Origin: Nomia melanderi
Taxonomy: Eukaryota; Arthropoda; Insecta; Hymenoptera; Halictidae
Assembly (NCBI RefSeq): GCF_051020985.1
Contig: NC_135010.1
Span: 1,920,001 to 1,984,000 of the forward strand
Length of the DNA stretch: 64,000 nt
Direction: 5' to 3'
Shown here: positions 25,064 to 38,432 of the stretch, piece after piece
Layout of the letters: every line of letters begins with the position of its first letter
How positions within the stretch are numbered: position 1 is the stretch's first letter
Position numbers and translations under genes: made by a program
The notes under the pieces: generated by a model
Databases searched by the model: none
Told to the model about the DNA's origin: nothing
Seen by the model: only the letters and a program-made list of their open reading frames with translations

Positions 25064-28000
25064 ATAAAATTACATAAACTATATAAATATAAATATGGTC
25101 GCATTTTCTGCGAAATGCAAATATATTGTATATACAGGCTGCTCGTCTAGGCATGTTTAGTAGGTGCTTTAAGGGCTACAAACCAATATAAAGCAAAAAT
25201 CTATAGCGAGAAAACTGTGATATCACCTGCGTTTTCAAGTAATTAATGCTTAACAGTTTTTCCAAACTTATAATAATCGACCAATAGCAATACGTATAGC
25301 GACGTATCACAAAAGAAACAAAGACAATAATTTAAACTTGTATGTTATTACTAACGGATTTCAATCATTAATAATATGAAAATGAAACCAAACTACAACT
25401 TCGTTACTATTGATTGCCGTCTTATTTTAGCTTCTAAAATCATTTCTTAAAATATCTGCTACATATAATTGGACACCGTCTATATATACTTAGTTAAAAA
25501 ATGTATATGATCAAAGATTATATGATTTTGTATCGTTAGAGATCTGTAGCATCAAATCTATAACATTGATTTTAACGATCTCTATAATATAAGATGTCTG
25601 TGAGAACTATATTCAATCCTATTTTGGCATGCAATAATTTAACTTTCACATAGCTATAAAATGCAAGATTGTCACGTTGTGAGAATTTTTCATCTAAAAT
25701 CCAGTAAGTAGTATCAATGGCCGTTATTTTAAAGGATTAAAACATAGATAAACAAAATAGAAAATAATAAAGTAGAAAAATGGTTCAAAAATAGGAAACG
25801 ATGTTACATGATTATAAATTCACTCAATTCTGTCTTCACAGAATATTGATTTAACATGAACTATTTTCTTTTTTTACACGATTTGTTTAATTTAACAGTC
25901 ATCCAAATTATAATATATTTTCATACGGTTTGTTGTATTATTTTGATGCTTTCTTAGATATGGAACCAATATTTATTTTTCTGCAGGTAGTATATTTTTT
26001 CACAAATTGTTTTATGCTGAAAATATCTATCGCGTCAAAACAGAATTAAGTGTAATACATTGATATTTCATATCGAATTTTTCTGAAAAGTAAGTTCAAA
26101 CATTATTATAATATATTACTATTTACTAAAAATAGTTTATACCATGGATTTGAAATAATCGGAGTCTAAAGTTTCCACGTGAATGTTAACAATGGAGTTT
26201 TACTGACAGACCTAGTATTTGAGAGAAATCAGAGAAATAATAGGTTAGATCTACCACAGAGAAGATTATAAATAATTATAACGGTATATTGTGTAATGCA
26301 ACGCTGAGACACTGTAGTGCAATATTTTATGGGCGAATATTTAGGTTGTATTATGATCGAAAATACACATTCACAAAATATTAATAGATAATCTTATTTG
26401 GTCAACCTTTTCAATCGAAACTAGATTTTTTATAAGATTTTTTTAAAGATGTTAGAATATCTTCACTACATAATAAAAGAAATGTTTGTAAAGAATTTTG
26501 ACTGAATACTCCAATATTTCATTATTACTTCAATAGATCCACAGAATCTTAATTGAAGTGTTTTATTATGTAAAAGAAATTATTATACTGTAAATGTTGC
26601 CATACTTAATAAATATACTACGAAAATAAATCTCTATAAAATATTTTTATGATATGACATATAACCAGACATCGAATGAAAATATTAACATCTTCAATTA
26701 TTGATGAAATAATTATAATTTTATGTCTACCATTCTTTTGATTCTGGAGAAAACTCTTAAACGATGCACTGTATTAACTGAATCTTTTATTTCATACATT
26801 TTTTTACAAATAAGAAATATTTATTTTTTTGAAAGTAGAAAAAGTTCTGGTTAAATAGAAACATTTATCTTGCTCTAAAAATGTTTAAATTGTGACAAAC
26901 TAATGTTTTAGAAATGTTTTGGGAAAGGTAAATCTAAAGTTGCAACTTTGAACCGTTTGATAATGTTCTATTATGTAAACATTATAATGTGTTTCCTCTT
27001 ATGTACTTATCCTGCTTCGAATTCTTAAATAATACTAATTACAAAAACATTCTTATTTTTTATACGTTATCCTGAAATATTAGATCAGAAATATGTTATT
27101 CTGTGGGACTTTTATTAATCAAGTGTAAAATAACTGTTAAAACTAAGCTCTTACGATAGAGTAGTCACGTTAATTTATAAAGTCTACTTACGATAAAAAG
27201 TAAATGATTTTAAAGTTAGATGTTCGATGAACGACATTTATTTATAAAAATTAGCAGTTTCGTTCAACTTCTGCTGACAGGATATGATAAAGCCAACAAC
27301 AAATGTTTCGTTACGAATGAAGAAATCGTATCAACATGAATTGCTTGTAGAGTATTATGGAATAAAAATTGTAATTGTTGAATAACATGAAACAGATAAT
27401 TAATTCCTAACCCAAAATACCTTAAATATGATACAAATCTTTAAAATTGCTATATCTTCCGAAGAAATTAAAATGAATTTGTTTAACTAAATGACGATAA
27501 TGCATGAAGAGAATTTATAGAACTAGATGCAATTCTTATGATAAGTGTATTTAGAAAGTCGTTTCTTAAAAATATTAATTTTATTGATGGGTCATACGAT
27601 GCAATGAAACAAAGATTGCTGACAATTAAGACCTTTGAGTAACAAGAACCTTTTAAGGTAAAAGTTAGCAGAACACGAAGTTCCTGCTTATTCGATTGCA
27701 AAAACTTCCGTAAATCAATTTATAATAGCAGTTTATATAATCGATTGAATCATGAAAAGAAAGAAAAATATCTCGAAATGATAGCCAATTGTTAATTTAA
27801 AAGTTGCGCAAACGACGTGTTCTGTATATCCGTTTCACTATTATCACGAAGAACGTAATATTATAAGTTTATTTTTCTATGTCTCAATTAACACAAACAA
27901 CTTTACAAAAATATACTTGTATATGTAACAGTCAATTTTGTGTGGTCTTAAACTTTAATAAAAAAAAAGGACATAATTGCGTAACTTAAAAAATCAATAA

Positions 28001-28675
28001 TGATATTTGTTTCAATTCATAACATATCAGAAAAATGCGATTTCTTCTTTTTCAAACTCTACGCATCGATTTCTGACATACAGAGCCATGTTTGTGGTCG
28101 CAGTGAACGTCTTTTAAGGTGCTTCCTGATTGCAGCAATAATACACTCAATGATGATAATAATGAGCGGAAAAGAGAAGAGAATGATAATTATATTCTGA
28201 CTACACTTAAAATCCTTACAGGGAGAACAACAACAATAACCAGATGGTTTATTTCAACAAAGGAAAATTGATGTGCTTTGTTCAAGATCATTTTTTTAAA
28301 AAATAGAATAAGGAAGACAAACGACTTATTAGTCTTTCGTTTGTTGTTTGGAAGATTGTTTTAAATGTATCTGTGGCAGTGTTAGTTTTAATACTCGATA
28401 GGTATAAGAAAATTTTTTAAAACGTAATGTTGGTAACATTATTAGAATTTTCCAATCTCAACAAATTTTTAATTTTTAAAAAGGTTTCTAATCATTATAT
28501 CTGAAAAATATTATTTCGATTTTAAAATCAGAATTATTGAATCAGAAATTTCAAAAGAATACTTTGTAAAATAAGAAAACATTTACTCCCTGGAATAAGT
28601 TTTAGCAGTTACATTTATAATAGTCTTCAATATTCGTTTCTCTTTTTCGATAAATACCAATTAGTATAAACTTTA
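25064..28675. other. Intergenic desert
   Basis: AT-rich, no supported gene. A possible solo transposon end beginning ACAGGCTGCTCG near 25134 has no partner that I could find. Short open frames at 27483-27701 and 28000-28200 lack support. Confidence 0.5.
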
Positions 28676-28679
28676 TTGA

Positions 28680-28888
28680 CACTAGGTTTACGGAACGCGT
28701 TAATTTGACGCATATTAAATGTTATGAACATTGGTGAACGTTTATGTTGGTTTTAATTGATGCAATTATAGGAATATGTATCGTAAATTTTTAAATCTAT
28801 AATTTCTAAGATTTAAATATCAGATGTGAACATCAATTTTTCTAGGAACAATAAAATAAACCATGCGGTAAACGTCCGTAAACCTAGT
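28680..28888 (+). mobile_element. TTAA mini-element, family A2 (degenerate copy)
   Basis: Left end TTGACACTAGGTTTACGGA, right end TCCGTAAACCTAGTAA: inverted repeats of about 16 bases with decayed TTAA flanks. The interior shares blocks with the copy at 44383-44593, for example ATTTCTAAGAT and ATCAATTTTTCTAGGAAC. Confidence 0.6.
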
Positions 28889-28967
28889 AATAAAGTAATG
28901 AATTTATCGAGTGCAGAAAAACGAATATAGTTTTTGTAACAATACCATCTTTCATTGTTATCATTAA

Positions 28968-29214
28968 TCAGTTATCTGCCCTCGACAAATATACACGTTA
29001 TCTTAAAATCGGAATGGCACTAATTCTTTCAACGATAAATTATTTATTTTTTCAAATAAATATGTAAATTTTCTTTGCTTTGCTTTAGCTTTTCGTTAGA
29101 ATATATTATAAGTATTGTACATTTGGACTACGTTAGACGAGTATACACTTCATCATATCATTTTATTACGAACATTACCAAAGATTTTTTAAATTAAATT
29201 CCACAGTTAACAAG
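28968..29214 (+). mobile_element. TTAA mini-element, family B, copy 2
   Basis: Flanked by TTAA at 28964-28967 and 29215-29218. Left end TCAGTTATCTGCCCTCGACA, right end CCACAGTTAACAAG. It carries the uninterrupted internal segment TTTCGTTAGAATATATTATA and GACGAGTATACACTTCATC, so it serves as an empty-site reference for the two interrupted copies. Confidence 0.72.
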
Positions 29215-29218
29215 TTAA

Positions 29219-32200
29219 TATTTCATAAACAGTTGTATATCTTAAATGTGAATAAGCCGTTAGTGAGTTCGCTTCCGAAGTTCCTTAAAAAATTAAAACT
29301 AACAATAAGGTAGCTGTTTAAAAGTAATATGTATTGAATTTGTATAACTGAATATGTATAACCTTGGGATTTTGAGATATATTAATTGTATGTACGTATT
29401 CATATTGTATTTTTATTTTAAAGTGATTATATGACATATTAAAATGATTTATATTTTAAAAAGTTCCGCATTTCAGATCGTAATAGATATATTCTAGAAC
29501 ACAAAGTGCCAATAAAAGTTTCTTGAATTTAGACGTCGTTCCAATTAACAAAAATATAGATCAAAATTTTTTTAATTTAAATTATAGATTGATTTCTTTC
29601 GTTTATTCTAAATTTTGACAATTCTGATTTGTAAAAATCGATTGATGCAACCTAATTTTTCTTTCCATTGGACATATATTTTTCGAGTATTGCGGGTAAA
29701 TACGCATTTTGAGGTATTCCCTGTTTTCCATAACTTCTCGATTGTACCTACGTAGATACGTTGTTTCAAGTCATCTAATAATGAATGTGACACAGCTATT
29801 CAGAGCAAATTGAAATTCCCATGTGACTCATGTTTCACAATGTAACGTATGTCAATAGGACAAGACTGTATGAATTTTTATTTTAATTCACTGAACAGTC
29901 TATTAATTTATATTAATTAAACAAATATTTATATACTTTGTTAATATATAAAAAGATTACTGTAAACATAATTGTCGAAAACATTATTCAGTTTTATTTT
30001 TAACATAATGATATTACAGCTGTTTTGAATTTCAATGAATTTAATTTTGTTCAGATTTACCATCTAGTATCCACAAATCACATAACAGTTAAAAACCAAG
30101 AAAAGTATCCTACGATAAAATTTGTTTGGGTTATTTGATCTTTTATGGGCGGAGTCTGAAAGTACATGAAGATAAAGTAAGAAAGGAAGTATCATGACGT
30201 ACATTCATAAATGCATCATACGGCTTTGCGGAACGAGCGTTATTTGAGATGACTAAGCTGGCAAGTAATTTAAAAAATCCCCGTGTATGTAAACGCACAG
30301 GGCGTCTAATTCACCTGCTGGTTTCGTAATTTTATATCCGAGTATTGCCTCTATTCGCGGCCAATTAAACTAGTAAACTCTTCTTCAGGTTGTTCTAGGA
30401 ATATCACTTATGGTAATGAACACCGGTTTGATTCTTCTTTGTATTCTGCTGTAGGTAAATTAACGCTAATCACGAGCGAAGATGAATTTTCCGAAACAAT
30501 CCGGAAATAATTTGTTCTGCATGCCTCTTCTAGAATGATACTCGTATTTTCATTACTTTCAATTTTATGGTACAATTTCGAACCGTAATGTTCGCTTAAA
30601 ATCATTTACTTTAATGAAATAAAAGCATCATTTAATCTTCAATCGTAATTCTTTACGATAAGCTGATGGATACGTAACGACTAAGGTAACGCGAGTGTAA
30701 CAACTTCAATCTCTAAAATAAATCTAAACGATCGAGTAATGCTTTCAATGGAAATGTCAAATACGCATTTCCTACTGCTCACGAGTATTTATGCGACACA
30801 GTGCATAGATTTATGGCGTTCTTGAAGTGAAAATCATTTCTATGTTATCTGTTTATCTGGACAAATAATCTTTTTAGTACGTTAGGTGGAATTATGTTGT
30901 CTATGTAATCTATAGATTATAATGCAAATGATCGATATTCTTAAAAATATTTTAAAATTTTTAAATAATTATTTAGTAACACTTTTTCTAATTACATTTT
31001 CATTGAAGTTCAATTACATATATATTAAATTATACTAATTACGTTATATAGCATTCGATGTAAAGAGTTCAATAAACATGGGAAAATTTTTTCAATTGCA
31101 CTTTCCCATTTTTTAATGAAATTATTTATTAATTCTGAATTTTATAAGTTTATTCATAAAATCATAAACACATATCTACAGTTAAATAATGATATATTAA
31201 TGTATCACTTGGATTCTAACATGTCTAATTACATTACTTCAATATAAATAATAAGTAATTGTATTCCAATTCTGAGAAATTTGAAATCGTTTCGTTGTTT
31301 CCAAATGGCGCTATGCAAGTAAAAAACGTATACAGTACACGGGAAAATACGTACACCGGATATCGCTGGAAAGAACGCAAATTGGTGTAATTACTGAAAT
31401 CTTAATAAGCACATGAATAACCGTGTTTTCTAATTATATATGAATAATAAACCTTTAATCGCTTTTTTATTTAATTAGAATTGTCACGGAACATTTGGAA
31501 AGAGTTTTTCACTTTAGTATTTTACTACATATTATTTATTCACTTCAGAATTTTTCATATCATTCAGAATTCTTCCATAGAATTTGAAATGCGTTGAAAG
31601 GGAATTATATGTGGAATGCAGTTTCAATTTTACAAGACAGTTTTACAAATAAAAATGACAAATGACTGACATTAAATAACTGTTTTATAATACATTTACT
31701 GTGAAATAAATGACAACTAAAAATCGCCGAGGATCTGTTTTATTACCTTTCACAGAATATTTCTTTTTAACATACGCTGACAATTGCGATCATCGAATTC
31801 CTCATTATTCATAGATTGGATTTGTCTCTATAGGCCAAGGTTGCGAGAAGATTAAGATTCTGAAACAGTCAACAGGAAGAGAAGACCACAAACTTGTTAA
31901 ATTGCTTTCAGACATACGCGATCTGTTCGAATCACACGAAGCAGTGATCTCATGTTTTTGCTAAACACCACTATGACCCTAGATCGAATCGAGTCATAGG
32001 AATAGATTCGCGGAACACTGTTCTACATGAACGTAATTACGTTCACTTCTGCATCATTGCACCAGCGCAAATCGTCGTCTATGGTATACTGATAATTTAT
32101 CATTCGGGAAAAAAAATGTTTTAATTGTTCGTGACGAAAGGAAAATATGCAGAGTTTCATCGTAGACAACAAGCAGTTACGATTACCGTTCCTTTATTTT

Positions 32201-35200
32201 TAACTAAAAGATACCTTGACAATAGAAACATCAAAGCAGGGAAACTAACTAATTTGCATATGTTTTGGTATATGTCAATCTAAGTGCATAGTTATTCATT
32301 AATCAGCGGTGGTCCTAATGAACAAACATTGTAAGTGTGTTTGTTTGTAAAATTCTGTTTTTTACAGCTATATATAATTACTATTTTTCATTGTTTAAAT
32401 ATGTTTTTGTTATAGGCAAGAAGAAATAAAGAAGTATGTTCTTAACAATATAAACTGTAGTATTTTCTCTATTAGTATATGTTTATAATTATTTAATAAC
32501 TAATCATCATTAAATTTAATCTAGTATGAACAATCTTTAGAAGTTCGTATTTTTTTATCATCAGGTATCTGAAATAACATTATATTACTTCACATTACTG
32601 TATGAAGCTTATTTCTTCCAATTTATCAACATTTAGGTAAAGTTATTTAAGGTATTCTTTAATTTTTTCTATTGTTAACAGATTAGTGTAATGTTTTTAA
32701 TTTACCATACCTTTATTATTTCTTATTGTGTTTTAAATAATTTAAAAGTTCCCATTTATAACTGCATTATAATACAATAATACAAAGTTACATCTGTTGA
32801 ATTAAATAATCAAAATTTCTTTCTTGCATAAATAATTGTAATATACTGCTAGAACAAAATATAGAAATCGGATTTTAAGTGTCTATTACAGTGCGTGTAT
32901 CCGATACTTTATCTTGTTTTCATTCTCTGTTTGTTAATTCTATCTCTAGTGTTATTATTTTCTCCGTGATACAAGATATTCATGAACATCAGTGTACTTA
33001 AAGTAATATCTTAAAAAATTAAAAAATCATTTTTTCTAAAAACTTTACTCATTTATTCCTGTATTAAATGAATAACACGTGTAGAAGGAATTATTGTATT
33101 TGAGAACAATCATTTATAAGTCATATTACATTAATTAATTCAATTTTTTCCTATTTATATCAGAAATTTATAATTTGATTTGAAACATATAATTATGTAC
33201 TTTATTCCATTATATTTATGTTACCTTGTTAAATCGTAGCATTTCATCTGATACAAGGCAAATTAAGAGAATTATGAAACTAGTTTTAAATTTAATTTAA
33301 CAAAGAAGGAAAACATGTCATGTATAAGTATAACGGACAAATTTTTTATACAATATTCTTTATTATGCGGTCGCAGCCAAAAAATATTCCCATATTTGTT
33401 GGAAAAACAATGAATTTTTCAATGTAATGAAACACTAGTTGATGCTTCAGATTTTATATAGAGTTCCTACATGTAACTGAAGAGAAATATTACAGCCACA
33501 ATCACAATTCTGGGAAATTTTATCAGTTTATCGACAATGAATAATTAACAAAACTAAGTCCAAAGTAAAAGGGTAAAAGTCCAACCATGACGTTATTCCA
33601 ACAATTTCTTTCGCGTATTGATATTGATGTAGAACATTGATATAATGTCGCACATCAATTTAAATAACGTTAGAACGTTATGCAATGTAAGGTATTAAGG
33701 AGTTAATTGTAACCATATCGTACTATAAATTTTTCGATAAGGTCAAGTTCAAGTTGCGTATTAATTGATCAAGTCGGTTCACGCCTTCGTAAAACTGATA
33801 ACTGCGGTAGATAAATGTGGAATAATGGAGAATAAAAAGATTCTGTTCTGAGCATAATTTGCGTAATGTTTCTATAGAAAGAATTGGAATCAATTACTAC
33901 ATAGACGAAGTAAATATTCAGTTGTTTTTTTTAAATTATTAATATCTTTTTACTTGAATAATCTTTCTGTTTTTTTCCTACAAAATAGCAATTTTTATAC
34001 AATACAAAGATATAAAGTTACGAAACTTGGAATAAAAGAATATTGGAATCAATCAATTTTTCTAAACGATGACCATATGTTATGTAAAAAACTGTAATGT
34101 CAATGAAGATTAATGAAATAATGAAAGAGTGAATAATTTTCGAATAAAGTATCGTATCTCTTGCAACACAGTAATGTAGAGTTATTATTTCTACGATTTT
34201 CCACATATTAAACAGAAACGACCAATGTACTTTCAGCTTTAAGAATTCTAGTAATAATAATCCTCTCTTTTTTGTTTCAGTTTAGCAAATTCTGTGGAAG
34301 ACATTACTACTCATACTCTTAGGCAATCGATATTTTGCGTGTCGATTAAAAATACATATCCTGACAGATAATGTGTTGTTGACGCACTTACTACATATAA
34401 TACAGCCATACGTGTGCGTTAAGCAGTTTGATTCCCTCTCACAATAATTTTTCTACAACTTTTCAATTAATATAATAATTGTCAGTTTTATTTCCATATA
34501 TTTTCTTTCTACAATATGCAATGCAATAAGTAAAAAGTTAATATAGATCACAATACAAACAACATAAAGATAAAGTCATCGTTAATAATAATCGTTGGTG
34601 CTTGCGATTGTTTACTTAACATATGTTTCTTTTAAAAAGTATTTAACAAATTTTAAAAGAGTATATTATGTGCTATGCAATTGAACACACAAATGAATCG
34701 CTCATTGGCCAAATCGATCAATTTCACTTTTGGAATTTTTTAACATTTTATCATTAAAGTGCTTCATTGGCTCTTAATTTTGTACATTTAAAACAAATTT
34801 CGTTATAACTGGGCTTGGTACCACGAAATAATAGCAATTCTTTTGGCCATGTAAAAATTGCAATAATAATAAAAATTACCTTCAACGATATACCATTTTA
34901 GGCATTTTACATATTCGTTGAACTGAGGTTGTAATAATAAAGTGAAATTCTAATAAAGTAATAATTTTTTTTAAAGTTGAAATTCTAATAAAGTGATAAT
35001 AAAATGAAAAATTCTATAATCATCATTTGATTTTGCATTGAAAGGGAAATTTTAAAATATAAATATATATATATATATAACTATTACATCACCTTTCTCT
35101 ACTTTTTGTTTCGCGAAGTTAACAAATTTGTCCAATGAGTGGCTCAAATTACGATGAACATCGCGCAGTGTTAATCGCATTAACTTGAAAATAATAAAGA

Positions 35201-35366
35201 GTGCGTAGAACTGTTCGAATTTTGAGCATTCACGGAAAAACCAAAAGTATAGAGATGCGATGGTAATAAACAGCTGTTGTAGCGGAAAACAGAGGAGAAG
35301 TGGTTTCGCGCTCCCCGCGATGTTACATAATTATCTGAGAACTGTGCACGTGTAAAGATCGATAGC
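29219..35366. other. Intergenic desert with GC-richer islands
   Basis: No supported gene. GC-richer stretches stand out at about 30130-30560 and 31830-32090 within AT-rich sequence; they contain no convincing open frame and could be conserved non-coding elements. A strong acceptor-like TTTTTTGTTTCAG ends at 34280 and is followed by a 29-codon open frame, but nothing else supports an exon there. Confidence 0.4.
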
Positions 35367-35402
35367 TATAAAAGCCGTAACATGAAAGGATCGCAGCGCA
35401 GT
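35347..35402 (+). promoter_or_regulatory. TATA/initiator promoter of the glycine-rich secreted protein gene
   Basis: TATAAAA at 35367-35373 is followed, about 32 bases after the start of the box, by an arthropod initiator-like GCAGT (35398-35402). This leaves a 5' UTR of about 30 bases before the ATG at 35431. An E-box CACGTG sits at 35347-35352. A canonical TATA/Inr pair with a short leader suits a strongly and selectively expressed gene. Confidence 0.7.
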
Positions 35403-35430
35403 ACATCTGAAGAGATCTCAGCTCTTCACA

Positions 35431-37559
35431 ATGGCTGGCGGAACGCTCTGGACTGTTAGCGTTTTTTCTGCGTTTTTATTTATCACAATCATTTCTGCTT
35501 TACCAGTAATAGGTAACTGGACATTTCAAATGAGTGCATCTTTTTTCTATTGCTATTCAGTTTTTTAAATTACAAAACTTTTAAACTGCTTAAAGTGCAA
35601 TTTCTGAAGGTTTCGTAAATCTTTTCTCTAACTTCGCAGTAAAGCTATTTCTTTCATTTTATAAATTTTCACTTCTAAAGTATAAACTTTTGTAATTTAC
35701 AATTTATTCGTGTTTCAATTATAAATTTGTTTTGTCATTGTTTTTAGTTAGTTGACAATTTATTAGTACAGAAAAGTAGTACAGTTTAGTTTAATACAAA
35801 TTTAGTGTTAAAGAAAACAGAATAATATTCTTGTAATAATAATATTTTCTCTAGAATCAACTTTTCTGGAATTGTCGGCATGATTTTGAATAATATCGTT
35901 TAAATGATGAAATATAATTTGGAAGAAGCTAGTTTGTAATAACAATTATATTTATTATTAATTAATAATTCACTTTTAGAACCACCTTTAGATGCAGTGG
36001 AAGTTGTCGACGAGACGACTTTATCGACTGAATTGAAGCCTCCGCCACTACCGGAGAAAGATCACCAATACGTGCTTTTCGTTATAAATCTTTACGGAGT
36101 GAAGAATGTCAGTGGCACAACTTCGGACGAAGTCTTTGAAAATGAGATAATTGAGAAAGCACCAGAATTGACAGGTAATATTCAACACAGATCACGCATA
36201 CACATCAAATGTCAATTTTTATAAGAAAATCTTGAGGATAAAGAGGAAAACAAAAATTTGATTAGACACATCACTTTTCATCCTAAAGAATTATTTTATT
36301 TATGGACTTATCAAAAATCTTTTTGAGAAAGAAAATATAATAGATAAATGAAAATAAAAATACTTTAGTCAAGTGAAGCGCTATCCACAGTTAGTTTGTA
36401 TTTTATCTCCATTTTGATTTTTATCTACAATCAGTATCCTCTAGCATTTCTATAAATGTGACAGATAAGGTAAATGATTCTACTTATAATTACATCCGTA
36501 TTAGCAGCCAGTTGTCTCTCTTATTTCACTGAAAGTGACAGATAAACTCATTTGTCTTGAAACAGAGTTTATGCAGGGTGGACTACGGAAAAGCAAACTG
36601 TTTTTATTCACCAGAATTGGAAGTAGGCTACTTTTCCATAGTCTTTTCCAGCTACTTTTGTGGGCATCACATTCTACATAAAAGATTTTAAATAATAACA
36701 CATACAAAACTCATTTAACATTGTAAAAAATACGAGATACTGTACATGACAAATGAGTGAAGCAAAAATGGCAGAAACCCGTTGAAGTTAAAAATATATT
36801 ACAGTATCATCACAATATTTTAAATAAATACATTCTTACATGTTCGGTAAACATAAGATAACCAAAACCTGAGTGCTTGTATTTTACAACGGAACTAAAA
36901 CAATCCGAACAGAGCCATTGGCCACCGTGTTTCTGGTGATCGAGGTGGACGAAGATGACAATAGCACCGACGTGCCGGCGGACCTCGATGAAATCGCAGA
37001 TGACTTAGAAAAGGGTGAAGGTTTCAACGTGGAAAGGATCAACCACTCCGGCGAAACGAGATTGCTTAGAGTTAAGCTAGACAAGAGCGACGCCGAAGGC
37101 ATATTGTTACCCAAGAAGATGGACATGTTGAAGAAAGTTCGTAACAGGAGATCACCTTGTCTCAAGTGCAAACTGGGCGGTTACTCATCAAACAATGGCG
37201 GAGGAGGATACGGAGGAGGATACGGAGGAGGATACGGAGGAGGTGGGCCATATGGTGGAGGATACGGAGGAGGTGGGCCATATGGTGGAGGATACGGAGG
37301 AGGTGGGCCACATGGTGGAGGTTACGGAGGAGGTGGGCCACATGGTGGAGGATACGGAGGAGGTGGGTATGGTGATGGAGGATACGGAGGAGGTGGGTCA
37401 CATGGTGGTGGAGGATACGGAGGAGGTGGGCCATATGGTGGAGGATACGAAGGAGGTGGGTCACATGGTGGTGGATGTGGGCAGTCTCATAAATCTGGGA
37501 ATTGTGGTGGAGGGCATTACGGGGGAAGTGATTATGGTCATGACACTATATATAAATAG
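35431..37559 (+). CDS. Secreted glycine-rich repeat protein (unrecognised family)
   Basis: Three exons: 35431-35512, 35980-36174 and 36874-37559, all GT..AG. Both junctions are phase 1 and give about 320 residues. Residues 1-23 are a signal peptide (hydrophobic core FSAFLFITIISA; likely cut after ISA). The middle, about 24-180, is acidic (DEDDNSTDVPADLDEIADDL) and has an N-glycosylation sequon (NVS). A furin-type RNRR motif lies at about 182-185, followed by CLKC. From about 195 on is a tail of 10-residue repeats of the type GGGPYGGGYG, ending in a short Cys/His/Tyr-rich terminus. I do not recognise the family. Gly/Tyr repeats occur in cuticle, silk and eggshell proteins, so an extracellular structural role is inferred. 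TATA promoter and AATAAA at 37607-37612 support a real transcription unit. Exon 2 is symmetric (195 bases), so skipping it keeps the frame. Confidence 0.8.
37195..37495 (+). repeat. Coding minisatellite, 30-base unit
   Basis: Tandem 30-base units (core GGAGGTGGGCCATATGGTGG followed by AGGATACGGA) encode the Gly/Tyr/Pro repeats of the gene above. Four near-identical units are followed by degenerate ones with CAT for TAT and GAA for GGA. Because the unit length is a multiple of three, several other frames on both strands also stay open. Confidence 0.9.
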
Positions 37560-37606
37560 AGATTGTCAATTTTCTAAATCCATTTTCATGTGTTACATCA
37601 ATCATA

Positions 37607-37612
37607 AATAAA
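37607..37612 (+). terminator. Poly(A) signal of the glycine-rich gene
   Basis: AATAAA 48 bases after the stop codon at 37557-37559. Confidence 0.7.
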
Positions 37613-37877
37613 GGAATAACTTTCTGAACGTTACTCCCTGAACCTTTTCCCATCCACTTTGTCGTTACCTGGTGACAGTTCTTGATGTATTCCTTGTGAC
37701 TAACGTTTTATATTTTTAAATATAACAAAGTAGGTTAACATTGGGATGTTTATTTATTCCCAATTATTTTCAAGGATATTGAAACTTCTGGTGCAAAATA
37801 TTTTTCATTCACACTCATTCTTGTTGTTATTTTGTACAGGGGGAAGCAGTGCTTTTGTTTCAATTTATAGAGTTATA

Positions 37878-38428
37878 CAGGGTGTCCCGCGACTCATGGT
37901 CAACTGATTAGGAGGTGATTCTACATGTAAAAATGAGTCGAAAAAATAGAATAAAATTTTTTCCTACGAGTCTTCGTTTTCCAGAAAATCGAGGTCGAAA
38001 ATTTACTCGATACGTGTACACTCGATACATGTCGACTTTGTGCATCTCACTATACACTCTTGTTTTGATTCTTATTTGTATTTAAAGATATAGAAATGAC
38101 CTCGGTTGATAGTTTATCGTTCGTGCTATTCTATTAGCGATATAATTATTCAGTATCTAACAGTTTCTCAATATGGCAGCTTATTCGAATGGTGACTATA
38201 CGGATATGATTCTCGGACTTGGAGCTTGCGAGAGTAATTTGAGTGCCGCTTCGCGTTTGTATCAAGAGCGGTATCCGCACTTTGTCATTACAGGTACCGA
38301 GTAAATTTTCAACTTCGATTTTCTCGAAAGCGAAGACTCGCAGGAAAAAATTTTATTGTATTTTTCGACTCATTTTTGCATAGAGAATGACCTCCTAATC
38401 GGTTGACCATGAGTCGTGGGACACCCTG
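37878..38428 (+). mobile_element. Non-autonomous TA-target DNA transposon with HTH remnant (551 bp)
   Basis: Long imperfect terminal inverted repeats of at least 130 bases start CAGGGTGTCCC and include CGACTCATGGTCAAC, ATTAGGAGGT and AAAAATGAGTCGAAAAA on both ends. The flanks are TATA on each side (37874-37877 and 38429-38432), so the target duplication is TA or TATA. The interior starts an open frame at 38173 (MAAYSNGDYTDMILGLGACE ...) that resembles the DUF4817 helix-turn-helix domain at the N-terminus of arthropod mariner-like transposases. It stops inside the right repeat, without a catalytic domain. Confidence 0.85.
38173..38304 (+). pseudogene. Truncated transposase helix-turn-helix (DUF4817-like)
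   Basis: About 43 codons from ATG to TAA. The family pattern of a Tyr-Thr start, Asp-Met-Ile helix, small-residue turn, then Ala-Ala-x-x-Leu-Tyr-x-Glu-Arg-Tyr-Pro is visible in MAAYSNGDYTDMILGLGACE and SAASRLYQERYP. The frame ends in the right terminal repeat, so only the DNA-binding start of a transposase remains. Confidence 0.6.
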
Positions 38429-38432
38429 TATA

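Noticed and set aside
25134..25260. Possible solo end of a CAGGG-type transposon (ACAGGCTGCTCG)
   Set aside because: No matching opposite end or target duplication found.
34281..34371. Possible exon after the strong acceptor TTTTTTGTTTCAG
   Set aside because: Only 29 codons, no motif, no partner exon and no codon bias.
37157..37611. Long open frames in other frames and on the minus strand over the Gly repeat (37157-37375, 37162-37464, 37195-37611)
   Set aside because: They are by-products of the 30-base tandem repeat, which keeps all frames open; only the frame starting in the signal-peptide exon has splice and signal support.
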